Shown one piece after another: positions 33,850 to 46,476 of a stretch of 64,000 bases of DNA. How positions within the stretch are numbered: the first letter of the stretch is position 1; each line of letters starts with the position of its first letter. A program made the position numbers and the translations under genes. The notes beneath the pieces are model-generated. The model was not told where the DNA came from, did no database searches, and saw only the letters and a program-made list of their open reading frames with translations. Origin of the DNA: Glycine soja (taxonomy: Eukaryota; Streptophyta; Magnoliopsida; Fabales; Fabaceae); NCBI RefSeq assembly GCF_004193775.1, contig NC_041003.1:44831611-44895610 (forward strand), read 5' to 3'.

Positions 33850-36588
33850 ATTTTGATCTTCTTACATTTATATTTTTAGAAGATATTAAATTAAGTATCG
33901 AAGAAAAAGATATTAAATTAAACCTTGTTAGTTGTTAACTAATATTTAATGGAATGACTTTTGTTTAAATATATGTTATTATTTGTTATGTTAGAATGTT
34001 TGTTATTGTTGATGTGCTATGGATAGAAGTATGTTATGGAATAATAATTTTTTTACATAATTATGAATTTGGTTTTTTTATTTATTTAAAATTTACAATT
34101 AAGTTTTTTATTTTTGAAAGTTATAATAAGGTATTTTATTATAAGTGTCCCAATGTAGTCTTTTATTTTTAAATATCCCAATGTAGTTTTTTATTTTTTT
34201 AAAAATACTTTAATGTAATCATTTCTGTTCAATTGAGATTTGACGACAGTTAAATTATAAATTAATAAATAAATTGTGAAACAATGAAAGTTGAATCAGA
34301 GGACAAATTAAGTCAACACTTTGTTAACATAAATTAATCAATGTTGCACTGAAGGTAAAAAAATAAAATAAAGACGTCATGAAACATTTTAAAATAATAA
34401 AAAAGTGTCATGTCCTTATTTAATAAAGATATTTGACAGTAAACACAAAAATCCAAATAAAAATTAAATGATGGACCAATCAAATATAGTGGGATTTTTT
34501 CAAATTGTTGATCAAATATTGTTAAAAAAATGTTGGTCAAATAAATTAAATTAAATTGCAACTTAATGAAGTGTATACTATTAAGAATAAAGATGTCAAG
34601 CATAATAGACCGCAATAAATATTGATTCCAAATCAAGTCAAATTTGGTGAGATTTTTTAACAAAACTAAAATATCACATTTTTTTGACAGAAAGAATAGC
34701 ATTAGATACTACTATACAAGACATTATTTTATATTAACCAAATTTTTGGTCAAATAAATTAAATTAGATTACAAATTATTAAAGTGTATACTATTAAGAA
34801 TAAAACTGTCAAGCATAATATACTACAAGAAAAAATCAAATTCGCCAGCAATATTTTTCTGTGTTGTTTGCAAAGAGACATATGATACTGACATTTGATT
34901 TTGTTTGGGATAAGATTTTTCTTTTGTCAACAAGGTCAATGTCAATCTTTGGGGGAAATTATATTTATCCCAACAGTCCTTGTTGCTTTTCTATGCCAAC
35001 ATATCAATTGTCGTTGCAAAACTTTTTGCAGTGACAATTTTGGCTGATGACGATGCCAAAGGGAGTAATATTAAGAAATTAAAACATTTAAATAATTTTA
35101 TTTTAAAGATTAAAAAATTGTTATTTGTTAAGTATGTCTCTTTGTACATTATCAGTGTCAATTTTTTTAATACTCATTTTAAAAATAATTAAACATATAT
35201 TAAATAAAATAAGAGTCAAATTTAAATTTAATACTAGATTATATAGTAATGCATAAATAAATAAAATTGACTGCTTAAAAAATTTAAATTAATTATATTT
35301 TTGTCTTTCAACTTTTTCAGATTTTCACTTTTAGTTTTGACTGATCTTAATTCCTAAACTTTTGTGCCAGTTGAAAACAGCCAAAAATTGATTCACAGAC
35401 ATTTAATAAATAAATCATTGACGGGTTATTCGCAAAAGAGGAATGAATCTAAAAAAATCAAGAACGCTACAGAGTTTCCTACTACCCAGAATACATTGAA
35501 AAATCATTGGACTTTATGCAAATTGCAAAAGCCTTACATCAATTGAATAAATTTTTTTATCAGAAGCCATCAATATTCAATGGTCCGACTTTTGATCAAA
35601 GGGCCCAAGAACGATGTTTTGGGTCGGTGGTCCTTAGGCATGGTTTCTACGCAAGTAAAGACCAGAGTGGGGTGTCTTTGACGCAAGTCGTTGTCAGTGG
35701 AACGATGAATCCTCGGCAGCCACCAAGACAACACGCAACCAAACTCACTCGGGAAACAATGGAATTGCACGACACCCTTTGCTCGACAACCAAAAAAAAA
35801 AAGACAAAAATTAAACAAAATCAATATCTCAAAAACCAAAAAATCCATTCCAATGGAGGGAATTGCTTGGGACACCAGCAATTTCTGAAAATTCCAAAAA
35901 TTCTTTTATGGTATTTTCAGTCTTAGATAGCAGGTTTATTTTTTCATTTCTGCAGCGTTATTTTTTTTTTCATAAAATTTTCATGACTCTAAGTTGTTTT
36001 GATTAAGGGTGATTTTGAAGCATGATGTACATGTGTTTGTGAAGAATATACTCTCAATTTCCGTCATCGAAAAAGGACATGAGTGCAAAAAAAAAATTAA
36101 CGTATGTACAAATTGAGAATATGTATGGTCATACAGATTTCCACTCCATATGGTGAAATTGTTTTATGTTTTTTATTTTAAATTTCACAATAATAAATTA
36201 AATCAATTAGAAAAAATTAATTCAGTTATGGCCATACAGATTACAAAATTTTGCAATGATAAAAGAAAATAATTTAAAAAATATTTTAATGATTAATTTA
36301 CTAATTGGTTAAATTTAACAATAATAAAAAAATTTCATTTAGTCATTAATTAAAAATAATTTATTTCAAAAACATGTCAAAAAATTTTCAAAAACAATGG
36401 ATAATATTATACATGACAAAACAACTATTATATATAAGAACATTGTTGCAACAAATTTAAAATCAACACATGATAGAACAATTATTATAAAACAACTAAT
36501 ATATAATTAAAATGTTGATAAGAATTAAAATGTACATAATAATATTAAAATGTTAAAAGTAATTAAAATGTTCAAAATTCTAAATTGT
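33313..36588. other. AT-rich intergenic region between the ABC transporter and the B3-like pseudogene
   Basis: The first 200 bp upstream of the ABC transporter ATG are likely its 5' UTR and promoter. A (TA)n tract lies at 33797-33847. A duplicated segment lies at 34541-34822. The stretch 35500-35930 is less AT-rich and open in overlapping frames on both strands, but I recognise no protein in it. Elsewhere nothing is seen. Confidence 0.5.
34541..34822. repeat. Direct duplication of about 70 bp, 210 bp apart
   Basis: 34541-34612 and 34751-34822 share CAAATAAATTAAATTA, then GTGTATACTATTAAGAATAA and TGTCAAGCATAATA in the same order and orientation, with a few substitutions. The cause is unknown. 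It may be the remnant of two copies of one element. Confidence 0.6.
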
Positions 36589-38720
36589 TCATAAACACGA
36601 CCAATAGAGCACACGGTTAACATTGGGAGCAATGAATTCAAAAATAATTTTCATGTCAGCGATCAACGACAAGGTCTCACAGAAATATTTCCATCTAGCT
36701 CCAATTTTAAGTGTCTTCCTATAATGATTGAACACGAGCCGACATTCTGCAACGTCCTCCAAATGCAAATGCGTCCAACCTTTGTCTTTAACAAAATAAT
36801 ACATGCGACTTGGAACGTCCTGACAAATAAAAAAATGTTATGTCAACAATTTATGTTATCAAATTTAAAACTTAAAAAATAAAGAAATGAAATTAGGAAG
36901 TTGCTTACGAGACTGCTATAGGAAACTTTATGCTCAGTCAAATAACCCTTGAAGGTAACATAATCTGGACAGGCAACTAATCTTGAATATAGTAAGAAAA
37001 AATACATTCTTACCATAATGATGCAAGGATACTAGATGATCTCCGGTCAACGGGTAAAAATCTCGTAGTATTGTTCACCCTACTACAATGGCTGGTTGAT
37101 CCAAATCTTTGTTGTACACAACGTTATGATAATTTTCGTCTTTGTCAACCAAATGTCATATAATATCCAGTATGTCCTTCCACTTGGCAGCATATACCTT
37201 ACCAACTTCACCGAAAATCTACATGTCATATTACAAAATAAGGTTGGTTAGTTACACGAAATAACACAAAAATCAAATGTTAATTAAATCAAAATGAACA
37301 TGACCTGGTCCCTGGCGTGAACGGTCTGGAAAAAAGCCTCTGTTGGAGCCGCGACATTCAGCATCCTGTTTGTCATTTTCCTCCCCTCTCCGTGTTCTTC
37401 AATGGTTAATTTTGACATAATCAACCAATTAACAGGCATTCAAGCACAAAACAGAATTAACATTTAAGTAACTAAATGTTAATTCTTACTAGGCACATTC
37501 GCAACAAGCTCTTCCAGTTTCTCATTGAGGCTGGTCCAACGTGATGACGACGCACGAGAGTGTGGTGACATTCTGAAATATATTTGATAAAATAATATTT
37601 TAATATTTTTGTTCTACTTTTCATGTTTCTAATCTAATGTTTGTGTTAAAAAACTAATATAATCTAATGTAAATTGTAATCTAATCCTACTAATATTTTC
37701 CTATTTCTAATCTAATGTTTGTGTTAAAAAACTAATCTAATCTAATATAAATTGTAATTTAATCCTACACACATTTCTTAGATAAACTGAATAATAAATA
37801 AATCATTCATAAAATCAATAATAAACAAACTAAAATCAATATAAATATCCTTCATTTTTTCTTATTTTTTTTCTAATAAAAGAGCATTTTAAAAATTAAA
37901 AAACCTTTTTTTAAAAAAAATCATACGGATTGACAATCCGAATGACATAAAAACTTTTATTTAAAAAAAGCCACCAATCCATATGGCATAAAAACATTTT
38001 TTTTTAAAAAAGGCCATGATTGCCAATCCGTATGGCATAAAAACATTTTTTTTAAAAAAAAGTCATACGGATTACCAATCCTTATGATTGTTTTCCTTAA
38101 AATATTTTTTTTTTTTAAAAAAAAACCATGGCAATCCATATGGCTTAAAACAGTTTTTTTTTTTTAAAAACATACAAATTGTCAATCTTTATAACTGTTT
38201 TCCTTAAAATAAACTTTTTTTAAAAAAAGTCATACGATTGACAATCCATATGACTTATAACAGTTTTTAAAAAAAACCATACGGATTCAATCCGTATGAT
38301 TATTTCAGTAAAAAAAAATTAAAAAAAGTCATACAGATTTGCATTCCGTATGGCTTAAAACATTTTTTAAAAAAACTCATACATATTGTCAATCCATATG
38401 AGTATTTCAGTAAAAAAAAAAAGCCATACGAGCTTAAAACAGTTTTTAAAAAAAAACCCATACGGATTGGGTATTTCAATAAAATAAAAAACCAAGCAGA
38501 TAGAGAGAAAGCAGACAAGAAGATACACATAGAAGAAGCAACAATAATACAAATCAAAGAAAGAAGAAAATTCACTTACCTTGACGGGAGAACAACTCGA
38601 GGAAGTGAAGAGGAGGCAACGAAGAAGAGGTCGCCGGAGAGGAGAAGAGGAGGCAGATTTTGGAAGAAGAAGAAGAAGAAGGCTTCTCGAGGAGGGACGA
38701 AGGAGAAATTTTTTTGGAAA
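36589..38720 (-). pseudogene. Decayed gene for a B3-like (plant DNA-binding domain) protein
   Basis: The exon structure is still readable: a CT-rich noncoding 5' exon (38580 to about 38720, TATA-like TATATTAAAG near 38760), a leader intron (about 37573-38579), then coding exons 37490-37571, about 37305-37420, 37014-37218, 36909-36976 and 36589-36819. Splice sites are canonical and the last three exons join in phase. Two in-frame TGA codons interrupt the exon at 37014-37218 (near 37157 and 37077), both where a tryptophan codon would be a one-base change away. The pattern L-R-D-F-Y..L-T-G-D-H and, in the last exon, W-K-Y-F-C-E..I-F-E-F resembles B3 domains, which bind DNA. The B3 assignment is an inference from pattern, not from a search. 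The join between the first two coding exons is unclear. Confidence 0.55.
37915..38495. repeat. Array of about 12 imperfect repeats with a CATACGGATTG..CAATCCGTATG palindrome
   Basis: Units of about 35-62 bp each contain a full or half palindrome of the form CATACGGATTG-N-CAATCCGTATG. They are separated by T-runs and A-runs, often with TTAAAACAGTTTTT or TATTTCAGTAAAAAA. Clear units start near 37921, 37970, 38012, 38062, 38125, 38170, 38229, 38277, 38330, 38378, 38425 and 38459. The array lies within the leader intron of the B3-like pseudogene. It is not a CRISPR: there are no unique spacers and this is a plant genome. Confidence 0.85.
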
Positions 38721-39901
38721 TGTACAGTGATTTGTACGGACGAGTCACTGTGCTGCTTTTATATTAAAGGTGAAGGGCATTTTTACCCTTTCACCCACGT
38801 TGCTGGATGCCCCAAAAAAATGCTCGGTGCCCCAAGCGACACCCTCCAATGGAAGCAAGCAAGCAACGAAAGAATTTGGTCTCCAAAAGGTTTCGACTTT
38901 GCCGCAAAGTGTTGAGAGTGCGCCACGGATCTGGTCTTGATGCTCACTTAGGTGTTCGACATACGCACATCGTCAAAATCTGAGGAAGAGATGCGAGTGC
39001 ACTACGGATCTGGTCAAAAATTGACATGTGTCACTCATAAAATTGCTACATCATCAATTACCAGAGATTTAACAGCAAAGCCTAAAAATGTTAACGGACA
39101 CAAACATGAGACCAAGACTAATCAACTTTTTTATTAGGGACTAAGTAAAAATTAAAGAGGTTCGAGAACCAAAAACAAAGTTAACCCAAAAAACTATTAC
39201 ACAAACGGACAGATATAATTTTAAAGTATCTCTTTGAATCTCTACTGAAGCCAATGTGTGGTAGCTTTGACAATACTACTAACCAAATACCAAACCCGGT
39301 TTTTCCAACCTTGGAACAATCATGCATACATAAGGTTTTGACATTCCACACTGCATGGCCATGAAAAGGGACCGCAATTGGGCATAGGGAAAATGAAGTT
39401 CCTTCGTAAAGTAGATCTGCCACAGCCATGAATGATTCATCTCAAGGTTTAATTTTGACAGAGAACAAAACATATCCAGATTTGGTGTACACAAAATTCT
39501 AATATTCTATATCACTAAAACTTTTGCAATTAATTTACAGTATGACATCTTTATAAGCATACTGACTTCCGTGAATGAAAAATGCTATAAACAGCTGGAA
39601 CACAGTAAAAGAAATCCTAAGAAACTTCCCTAAAAACCTAATCTACTTTTTTCCCTCTTTTTGATACAAAAAAGAACCCAATTCAAATGTTAACTGGTGA
39701 CTTCTAATATCTATTCCATTTAAAACTTATGGATAACATCCTAATTAACTGTACAGAATATTGTAAAAGTGATGCGTGTGATAAAAGAACCTTGCTAGGA
39801 AGCTGGAAACCCTATCTGCTAAACTCTTCATCCCACTTGGACCTTGGAGCAATAGATAGCAAGTAATTCACAATAATGGATTTGCCTGTACAAGGAAAAC
39901 A
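38721..39901. other. Region between the B3-like pseudogene and MAU2
   Basis: The right side (about 39200-39901) probably holds the 3' UTR of MAU2. At 39130-39185 the sequence TTAGGGACTAAGTAAAAATTAAAGAGGTTCGAGAACCAAAAAC is typical of the terminal region of legume Mutator-like MITEs. No gene is recognised. Confidence 0.45.
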
Positions 39902-40424
39902 CTAAATTCTCCGTTTTCCCCGTCTTCTGGTGTCTATATCAACTAGCCTAGATGATGATGGAGCAGGTAAGGGTGCTGACAGACCAATTGATTCTGGAAT
40001 ATCAAGATTGACTCCCATAGTTGGGCCTGCCACTGCACGCTTGATGTCCAAATCATTTAATTGGTGAACTTCAAGTCTTACTTTGTCGATCTGTTAATCA
40101 AAATGGTGAAATAAACAATAAATAACTGTAAACCCAAAGGCATACTACATATTGATTCTTTGTCGAGATGAACTTACTATTTCAATATGATAAATGGATG
40201 CATGTGCATTAGTAAGTCTCCTCTGCAAATCTTCTAATTTTTTGTTTTGATACTCAGCATTCTCCATTTCATTCCCCCTTTCACCTAATTCTTTATATAA
40301 GGCTGCAAGAGCCAGGAAGTATAGTTGAAAATGTTTTCAATAAAAACAAATCTTACAAGATACATCAAGAATACAGATAAGGGTGATAACTAAAAACGGA
40401 ACATCTGAGCAGAAGATACAAGTA

Positions 40425-40474
<50 letters not shown>

Positions 40475-43400
40475 GCAGCCCAGTGCACAAGGCTCCCACT
40501 TGATGGGGTTTGGGGGAAAGTTAGATGTGCACAACCTTACTCCCAGAAAAGGAGAGGGTGTTTCTATGATTTGAACTCGTAACCTCCAATTAAATACACC
40601 AAGTAGATGCCAGGACACCATTTCGGAAATTATACTATTTAATCATTACCCCACTTACATAGGAACCACTCTTACACAAGGTTTATCTTCCGAGTTCAAA
40701 CCAGAAATTAGCTCATCAATTAGCAAGCAAGGCAAGACACTCTGGTGGCTATCCAAGTACGCATCAACAAAGTGTGTAACTAGGGAGCACTTAAAGTCAT
40801 AATAGATTTGTTGCATTCACAAACTAGGTAGTCTTAGGTAAGTACCTGTCAAAACAGATAGCACCCAAATCTGAGTAGGAATATCATAAAGTTTCTTTGC
40901 TAAGGTCAAAGAAGATCTCAATATCTCTCTGGCTTGTACAGTGTCACGTAATGCCAGGGCCAAACTACCAAGGATCGTCAAATATTGTGAAACAAGTTGA
41001 AGGTTCCCCAAATACGTATGTGTCAGCTGCAATCCCCTTGCCAGGCGATTCCTGCAACAAATTTGCAACTTAAAGGAAGGTAGAAGAATATGTGGATGGA
41101 GCCGATGGAGGTAAGTGTTCAGTAGCAAGTGAGGTTCTATTGTGGAGGTTACTTAATTTTAAGGTCCATAATCCATATAAGTATAACGATCAAATCTATT
41201 ATATGACAAACATTTAAAGAAACATTCACCAACTAAGGCATAGCTCTGGTTTTTTTATAAGAATGAAACCGTCCAAATTTTTGTCTCTAGATTTATGTTT
41301 AGAACCAACAGAAGGCACAGCAACTGTTCCTATTGTTTGTATCCATGTTTTAGAAATTGACACAATGAAGAAAAAGGGTCAAGAGTCAAGGATCAATCTT
41401 TCAACAGGGGATCTTAAATAATATACAACAAAAGTATAATAATGAATAACTACAGGTAAAGTACATTTTTTTCATGTGGATGCATAATTAAAATAGGATT
41501 AATTAAATATTTATTCATACTTATTTTTTTATTGTAGTCTACATGTTTTTGTAAATACTTAGTATACAAATATCTACCAACATATATTTTTTGTAAAATT
41601 AAAAAAAAAATAAAACTGTCATATACATTAAAAAATTGTAGACTGTAAACTTAACACAGGTTATCGAAAAACTTACCTTGCTTCTTGTAGATCCTGTTGC
41701 TTCATCAATAAAAGACCATAAGCAAAAAGAACACCTGTTTTCTCTCTAACTCCTACGAAAGAATCCATTACTCCATAAACCGGCCCAATCAAATCAAGTG
41801 CCTGTGGGAAAACTATCATTCAATTAAAAAATATTCTCCATGGAATTAAATTACTTAAAAAGAAAGTATGTGGAAGTGGAACCAATTTAATTTGCAATTA
41901 GAGATATTTCTCCACCTGTGAAGAAGATTCAGCATCACCAATGCAGATGTAAGAGACAGCTGCATAAACTTGGCACATAGCTTGCATTGATTTGCTGTCT
42001 GTAAGCTACACATAAATATGTAGTCATTACTTCAATATCTGGAAGTTATCCCCATCAACAATTTATAACCAAGCTCTATACAGAAAAACATAAATATAGT
42101 CTCCAGTATCCCTAATCAGTTTATAGATGTGTCAAAATTACCAAAACTATAGAGACTACATCTTGTTCACTACTAAAATATTCCATTTAAGTCATAGACA
42201 TATCATATATATATATATACCTTCACTGCTTCAATAAAATGAAAAGCAGCTTCGTGATAACAGCCAACTGAATGAGCATATTGGCCTCTAAGCATCTCAA
42301 TGATGCATTCACATGCCTGTAATATGGTTGGAAACCGCATGAACCAATTTTTCATCTGTACCAAAGCCTGAAAAATTGCAGTGATTATCATTAATGATTT
42401 CAATTCTGGAACATAAAGGGATTCACATTAACTACCAACTTTTAAAGTCTACAGGTATAAGAAAAATATCACCAGAAGCAACCCAGCTAATAAGGTGGAT
42501 TATGAAGAGGGATTTGAAATTTTATGGAATAAAATGCAACTTATCATGTCTTCTCATCCTTAGAGCTGACAAAATATACAATAGAATGATATCCAACCTC
42601 TTGTGCTTCAACAAATTCTGCTCGCGTGAGCTCTATAGCCACTTTGTTTTCAAGAAACTGAATTAGTAGCATTAAGTACACACCAGCCATCCAAATAGAA
42701 GAGTGTTGTAAATCCACTTCTGGTAAAAAAGAAGGTTCAACAAGGTTGCGTAAGGAATCCTTGTTTGCATGGCAGCATAAGCATCTTATAGACAAGATAA
42801 GAATAACCAATCTCACCTCTAACACCATCAGTAATTCCAAGCTTCACTAACTCATCTGCAGGGAAGAACTTGAAAATATGAAAAACTGAATATTATTGGT
42901 TGAATTTACATATATAGCCCTTTTATAACATATAAACCTAAATACTTTAATACCGGCCCAAAATAAAATCTCATTTGTATGGAAACTGATAATCATTATA
43001 ATTGAGAAATTTGTAAAAATACATTATTAACAATATTTACAATGTGGGACACAATTACCACAAAACAAATATTATTCATAGGTAAGATACGTTCAAAGTA
43101 GCTACAATTTTTCAGTCTCCAAAGCAGTGTATAACAGCAATGACTAACATGGAAATCCATTTGAATACAGAAACAACTCAACTCACCAATCATGCTTTCA
43201 GAAAAATAATTCAGAGGAGTAATGCTTCTAAATTCTAATCAGTTGATTCTTCCTAATACATTTCACATTAAAGCCTAGAAACCAACAGAAAAGACATTTT
43301 ATGAATGTGATTGGACATATAGAATAGCTGCTGACTGATAGACAGTTGAAGTGCAGGTGAAAAGGTATAATTCAGACAACATTAAAAATTATCACAGGGC

Positions 43401-46400
43401 TATTTGGACAGCCAATTCATACAAATTGATTTCACATACCATAATAAGTAATTATTATTCTGTACTTAAAATAAGAAGTAGTGCTGTCAAGTGATTTTGG
43501 CTTTATATGCCAAGCAAAAAATTGGGATCAAACCCAAAAGAAGAAAAAATTACACAAACTCACAAAAAAGGTTGGTGAACAACCTTGAATTATATTCATC
43601 CCAGACTGTATGCGTTTTGCACACTCCTTAAAAAGTCCTTTTGGGCGCCCAAATACAACTACTATTAGATCAACTAATGCATAGACAGCACTTTTAGGAA
43701 GCCATTCGCCATCAATAGGAGGAGGTGCTAACTGAAGCTTATCTCCTATTATCCTTCTGACATTCCCAAAATATACTGGTTGCAGTGATTCCTGCCCAAT
43801 TGAACACAATCCAGTCATGCTTTTCAGTTGCTCCTGAATCATTGTTTGCTTTTTAGATAATGCTGTCCTATCCCTGTAGTGAAGGTCAGATCGGGAGAGA
43901 CTTTGGTCTAAAGCATTGAGCTCATTCACTAGCTCTTGTATACGTTGTGTTTGCTGCATATCAATCTTCATGGCAGCATCCAGATTGTCTACATGGGGTG
44001 CAGCATTCTTGTAATCACATAGCCGCAGTCGATAGAATATGTGCAGTAATTCATTATAAAATAGTAAGCCAGGGCATTGTCGTCTCTGAGTAGTGTGTGG
44101 AAGCAGGAGAAAATAAATTAGATCAAAGGTAAAAAAAAGAATCATGGTGCATCTCAGTTAAAAACATACAGTGTCTATAACTGTGCATTGTCTGCAAAAG
44201 AAAATGGGAAAGCAATAAGCTAAAGAACATTTCACTCACTTTATCTGGATCAATTGACTCCCAAATCTGGTTGCATCTATTAACAGCTTGCTCAACCAAA
44301 TTATCATCATCCCATTGCATGAGGCGGACATGCAATATTGAAGTGGCAAAAAACAACTGATCCATTATTGTAAAACAAGAAATTACAGACAGCTGAAGCA
44401 AAATATCATATTAAACTCAGCACAAATGGAGTGTCCTTTAAGCATAGTAGAGAGTTGACAGTTGACACACACAATAGACGTGACAAACAACAAGCTTTTT
44501 GAAAATTCTATTTATTGATGGTAGAAATTCACTATCGAATCAGTGGCAAAGAGCAGACAAAGAAGCAAAGAACATGTCTTTTCGTGTAATTTGTAACCTT
44601 TGACAACATACCTGCAACTCCGGGAAGCATACTTCAGTAGCACAGGCATATCCACACTCTAAGGCAGAGATTGAACCCTGGTAGTCTCCTTCAATTGATA
44701 AAGCATTTGCAAGCTGTGAATTGAAGTTGCAAAACCACAACTTCATGGAAATCCTTCAAGAAAATAAACTAGAAACTATGAATATGTAGTAGTAGCAGTG
44801 TTAGTCAGAATAAGTAGCATGCAATATGAACAACTTGACAACACACTATAAACATAAATGATAAATAACTGACTGTTCCACTTATCCATTGGTTCATTAA
44901 TATCAAATATCAAACATCTTTGACAATTATTAGACATGCATACTCATGTGAAAAGGGAAAGGTAATTTTGATGTTGAAAATATGCAGAATATGTATGTAT
45001 ACTACATACCATGGTTACTAATTACTATTTACTATCTACGGGATTGTAGGCTACAGCTACTATTGTTATACTCCACCTCTAGCTGAAACATATAAATCAT
45101 ATGCACCAAGCTTGTTACAACTTACAAATGGTGCATACAACTGCATTATTTACAGCTACCAGATTAGCAAACCCCCAATTAAAAGGTGGAAGAGTCTCAG
45201 TTATTTATAAGTTAGAGTGGGAGAGATGACATGGTATGATAGTGTACAAATAATAGGAGTGAAACAGAAATAATAGTGATCAGTTTTTTAGACTTGGAGT
45301 AGATATTCTGCATCCCTATTGTTCTTATACAGCTTCTCGGTCTCTTCTACAGTATCATTTTGAAACAAATTCAGAAATTGTCTGTTCCATCAATAAACAC
45401 TACATTCTTCACCTCAATTCTGATTATACTACTTCTACACTTTCCATCTAAGACAAAAATTATTGGCAATGGTAGAACCATGCCACAATAATACAAAAAA
45501 GGGAATCCATATGCAAGAGAATCATTCATTCAAAAAACTAAAGACTAAAAAGCCATTTCTATTTTCCACCCAATCTAAGAATCCCATAAAAAAAAGATAA
45601 GCATACAAAAACAAAAATCCTAAAAAGACCAAAGCTAGACCAGACATTAGTAACAACACAAGTGCTGTTAAATGGCAGCGCTATCATGGCTTTTTTTTTT
45701 GCCAACCGCCATAGGCAATTTGTGAAGGGAGACCCACTATATGGTGGCACTATAGGCAGCAATGGCGTGTTTATATGGCGGAATTTTGGCCTTCCGCCGT
45801 GTTCCGCCATTGATTACTTACCACTGCAACACATATGCCTCGTCAAAATTGTGAAGCATAACATTCACGAGAATAAAGTGAAGTGCAGTAACAACAACCA
45901 TTGATTTTAATATGCAAGCACGCGAATAACAAAATCTGAAGCTATGACTACATTTTATCGGAGCTAAACTAAAACCTAAAACTGAAAATTCCAAAGTAAG
46001 ATCTAAAAAATACAACGCATACTCGTATCCAACGGACGCAGTGAGCTCGAGTCCCTTGTGCAAGACCTGTTTCTGCGGCGGAATAGCTCCGACGAGATGG
46101 TAACACTGGCTGAGCAAGCTGTACGCTCTGCACTTCAATTCGAAGCAAGACGGAATAGACTTCAGAAGCAATTGCTGCAAAAAAGAGAGAAAGAGAAAAC
46201 GATAAGCGAGAATTTTGAATTTGAATTTGAGAAAGTAGAACCGAAGAATTGAGAGGAACTAACGGAACGTTCGAGGTGCGACTTGGCGTGGTTGACGTTG
46301 TGAGAATGCTGGAGGAGAAGCGTGGCGATGCGAAGACGAGTCTTGACCTCGACGATAGGGAAAAACGACGCGTCGCTTTGGCATATGGCTTCGAGGCACT

Positions 46401-46476
46401 TCACTGCTTTCCCTATTTCCCCTCTCTTCTCGTGGTACTCCGCCAGTCCCCATAGCCCCTCCGCCACCGCTTCCAT
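39902..46476 (-). CDS. MAU2: Sister-chromatid cohesion protein MAU2/SCC4 (cohesin loader subunit)
   Basis: Thirteen exons on the minus strand, in transcript order: 46264-46476, 46023-46174, 44612-44753, 44240-44356, 43584-44085, 42817-42855, 42598-42719, 42221-42367, 41916-42005, 41677-41801, 40846-41051, 40178-40302, 39902-40090. They give 722 codons plus stop with matching phases. The protein begins M-E-A-V-A-E-G-L-W-G-L-A-E-Y-H, is built of TPR-like helical repeats throughout (for example E-I-G-K-A-V-K-C-L-E, then R-A-Y-S-L-L-S-Q-C-Y-H-L-V-G), and ends with a basic R-R-R-G-K-R-R-I. MAU2/SCC4 forms a superhelix around the N-terminus of SCC2 (NIPBL); together they load cohesin onto chromatin in the nucleus. 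An open frame continues upstream of the ATG at 46476, but the family starts at this methionine. The acceptor of exon 44240-44356 (..GATCAG) is the least certain junction. Confidence 0.93.
40474..40622 (-). mobile_element. Second Au-type SINE, older, with TA/GA tail
   Basis: Read on the minus strand, a B-box-like GGTTACGAGTTCAAATCA is followed by AGAAACACCCTCTCC, GGGAGTAAGGTTGTGCACA and a GGGAGCCTTGTGCACTGGG end. These parts line up in order with the SINE at 16871-17006 and with the Au pattern. The 3' end abuts a (TA)n(GA)n tract (40425-40473). I found no clear target duplication. It lies in the MAU2 intron between 40302 and 40846, in sense orientation. Confidence 0.7.
45640..45830. mobile_element. 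GC-richer MITE-like insert with GGCGGAA / TTCCGCC motifs in a MAU2 intron
   Basis: This stretch has repeated ATGGC, CCGCCAT and GGCGG words (AATGGCAGCGC near 45670, CCGCCATAGGC near 45708, TATGGCGGAATTTTGGCC near 45773, TTCCGCCATTG near 45803). They partly pair with each other. The composition differs sharply from the surrounding AT-rich intron. It resembles legume hAT-type MITEs by memory. Ends are not defined. Confidence 0.45.

Noticed and set aside
35507..35926. Overlapping open frames on both strands (139 and 103 residues)
   Set aside because: No recognisable family, no clear splice or promoter context, and no frame is favoured; left as unexplained intergenic sequence.
37915..38495. Regular repeats with palindromes, reminiscent of a CRISPR array
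   Set aside because: There are no unique spacers of constant length, the palindromes and the A/T runs both repeat, and the genome is a plant's.
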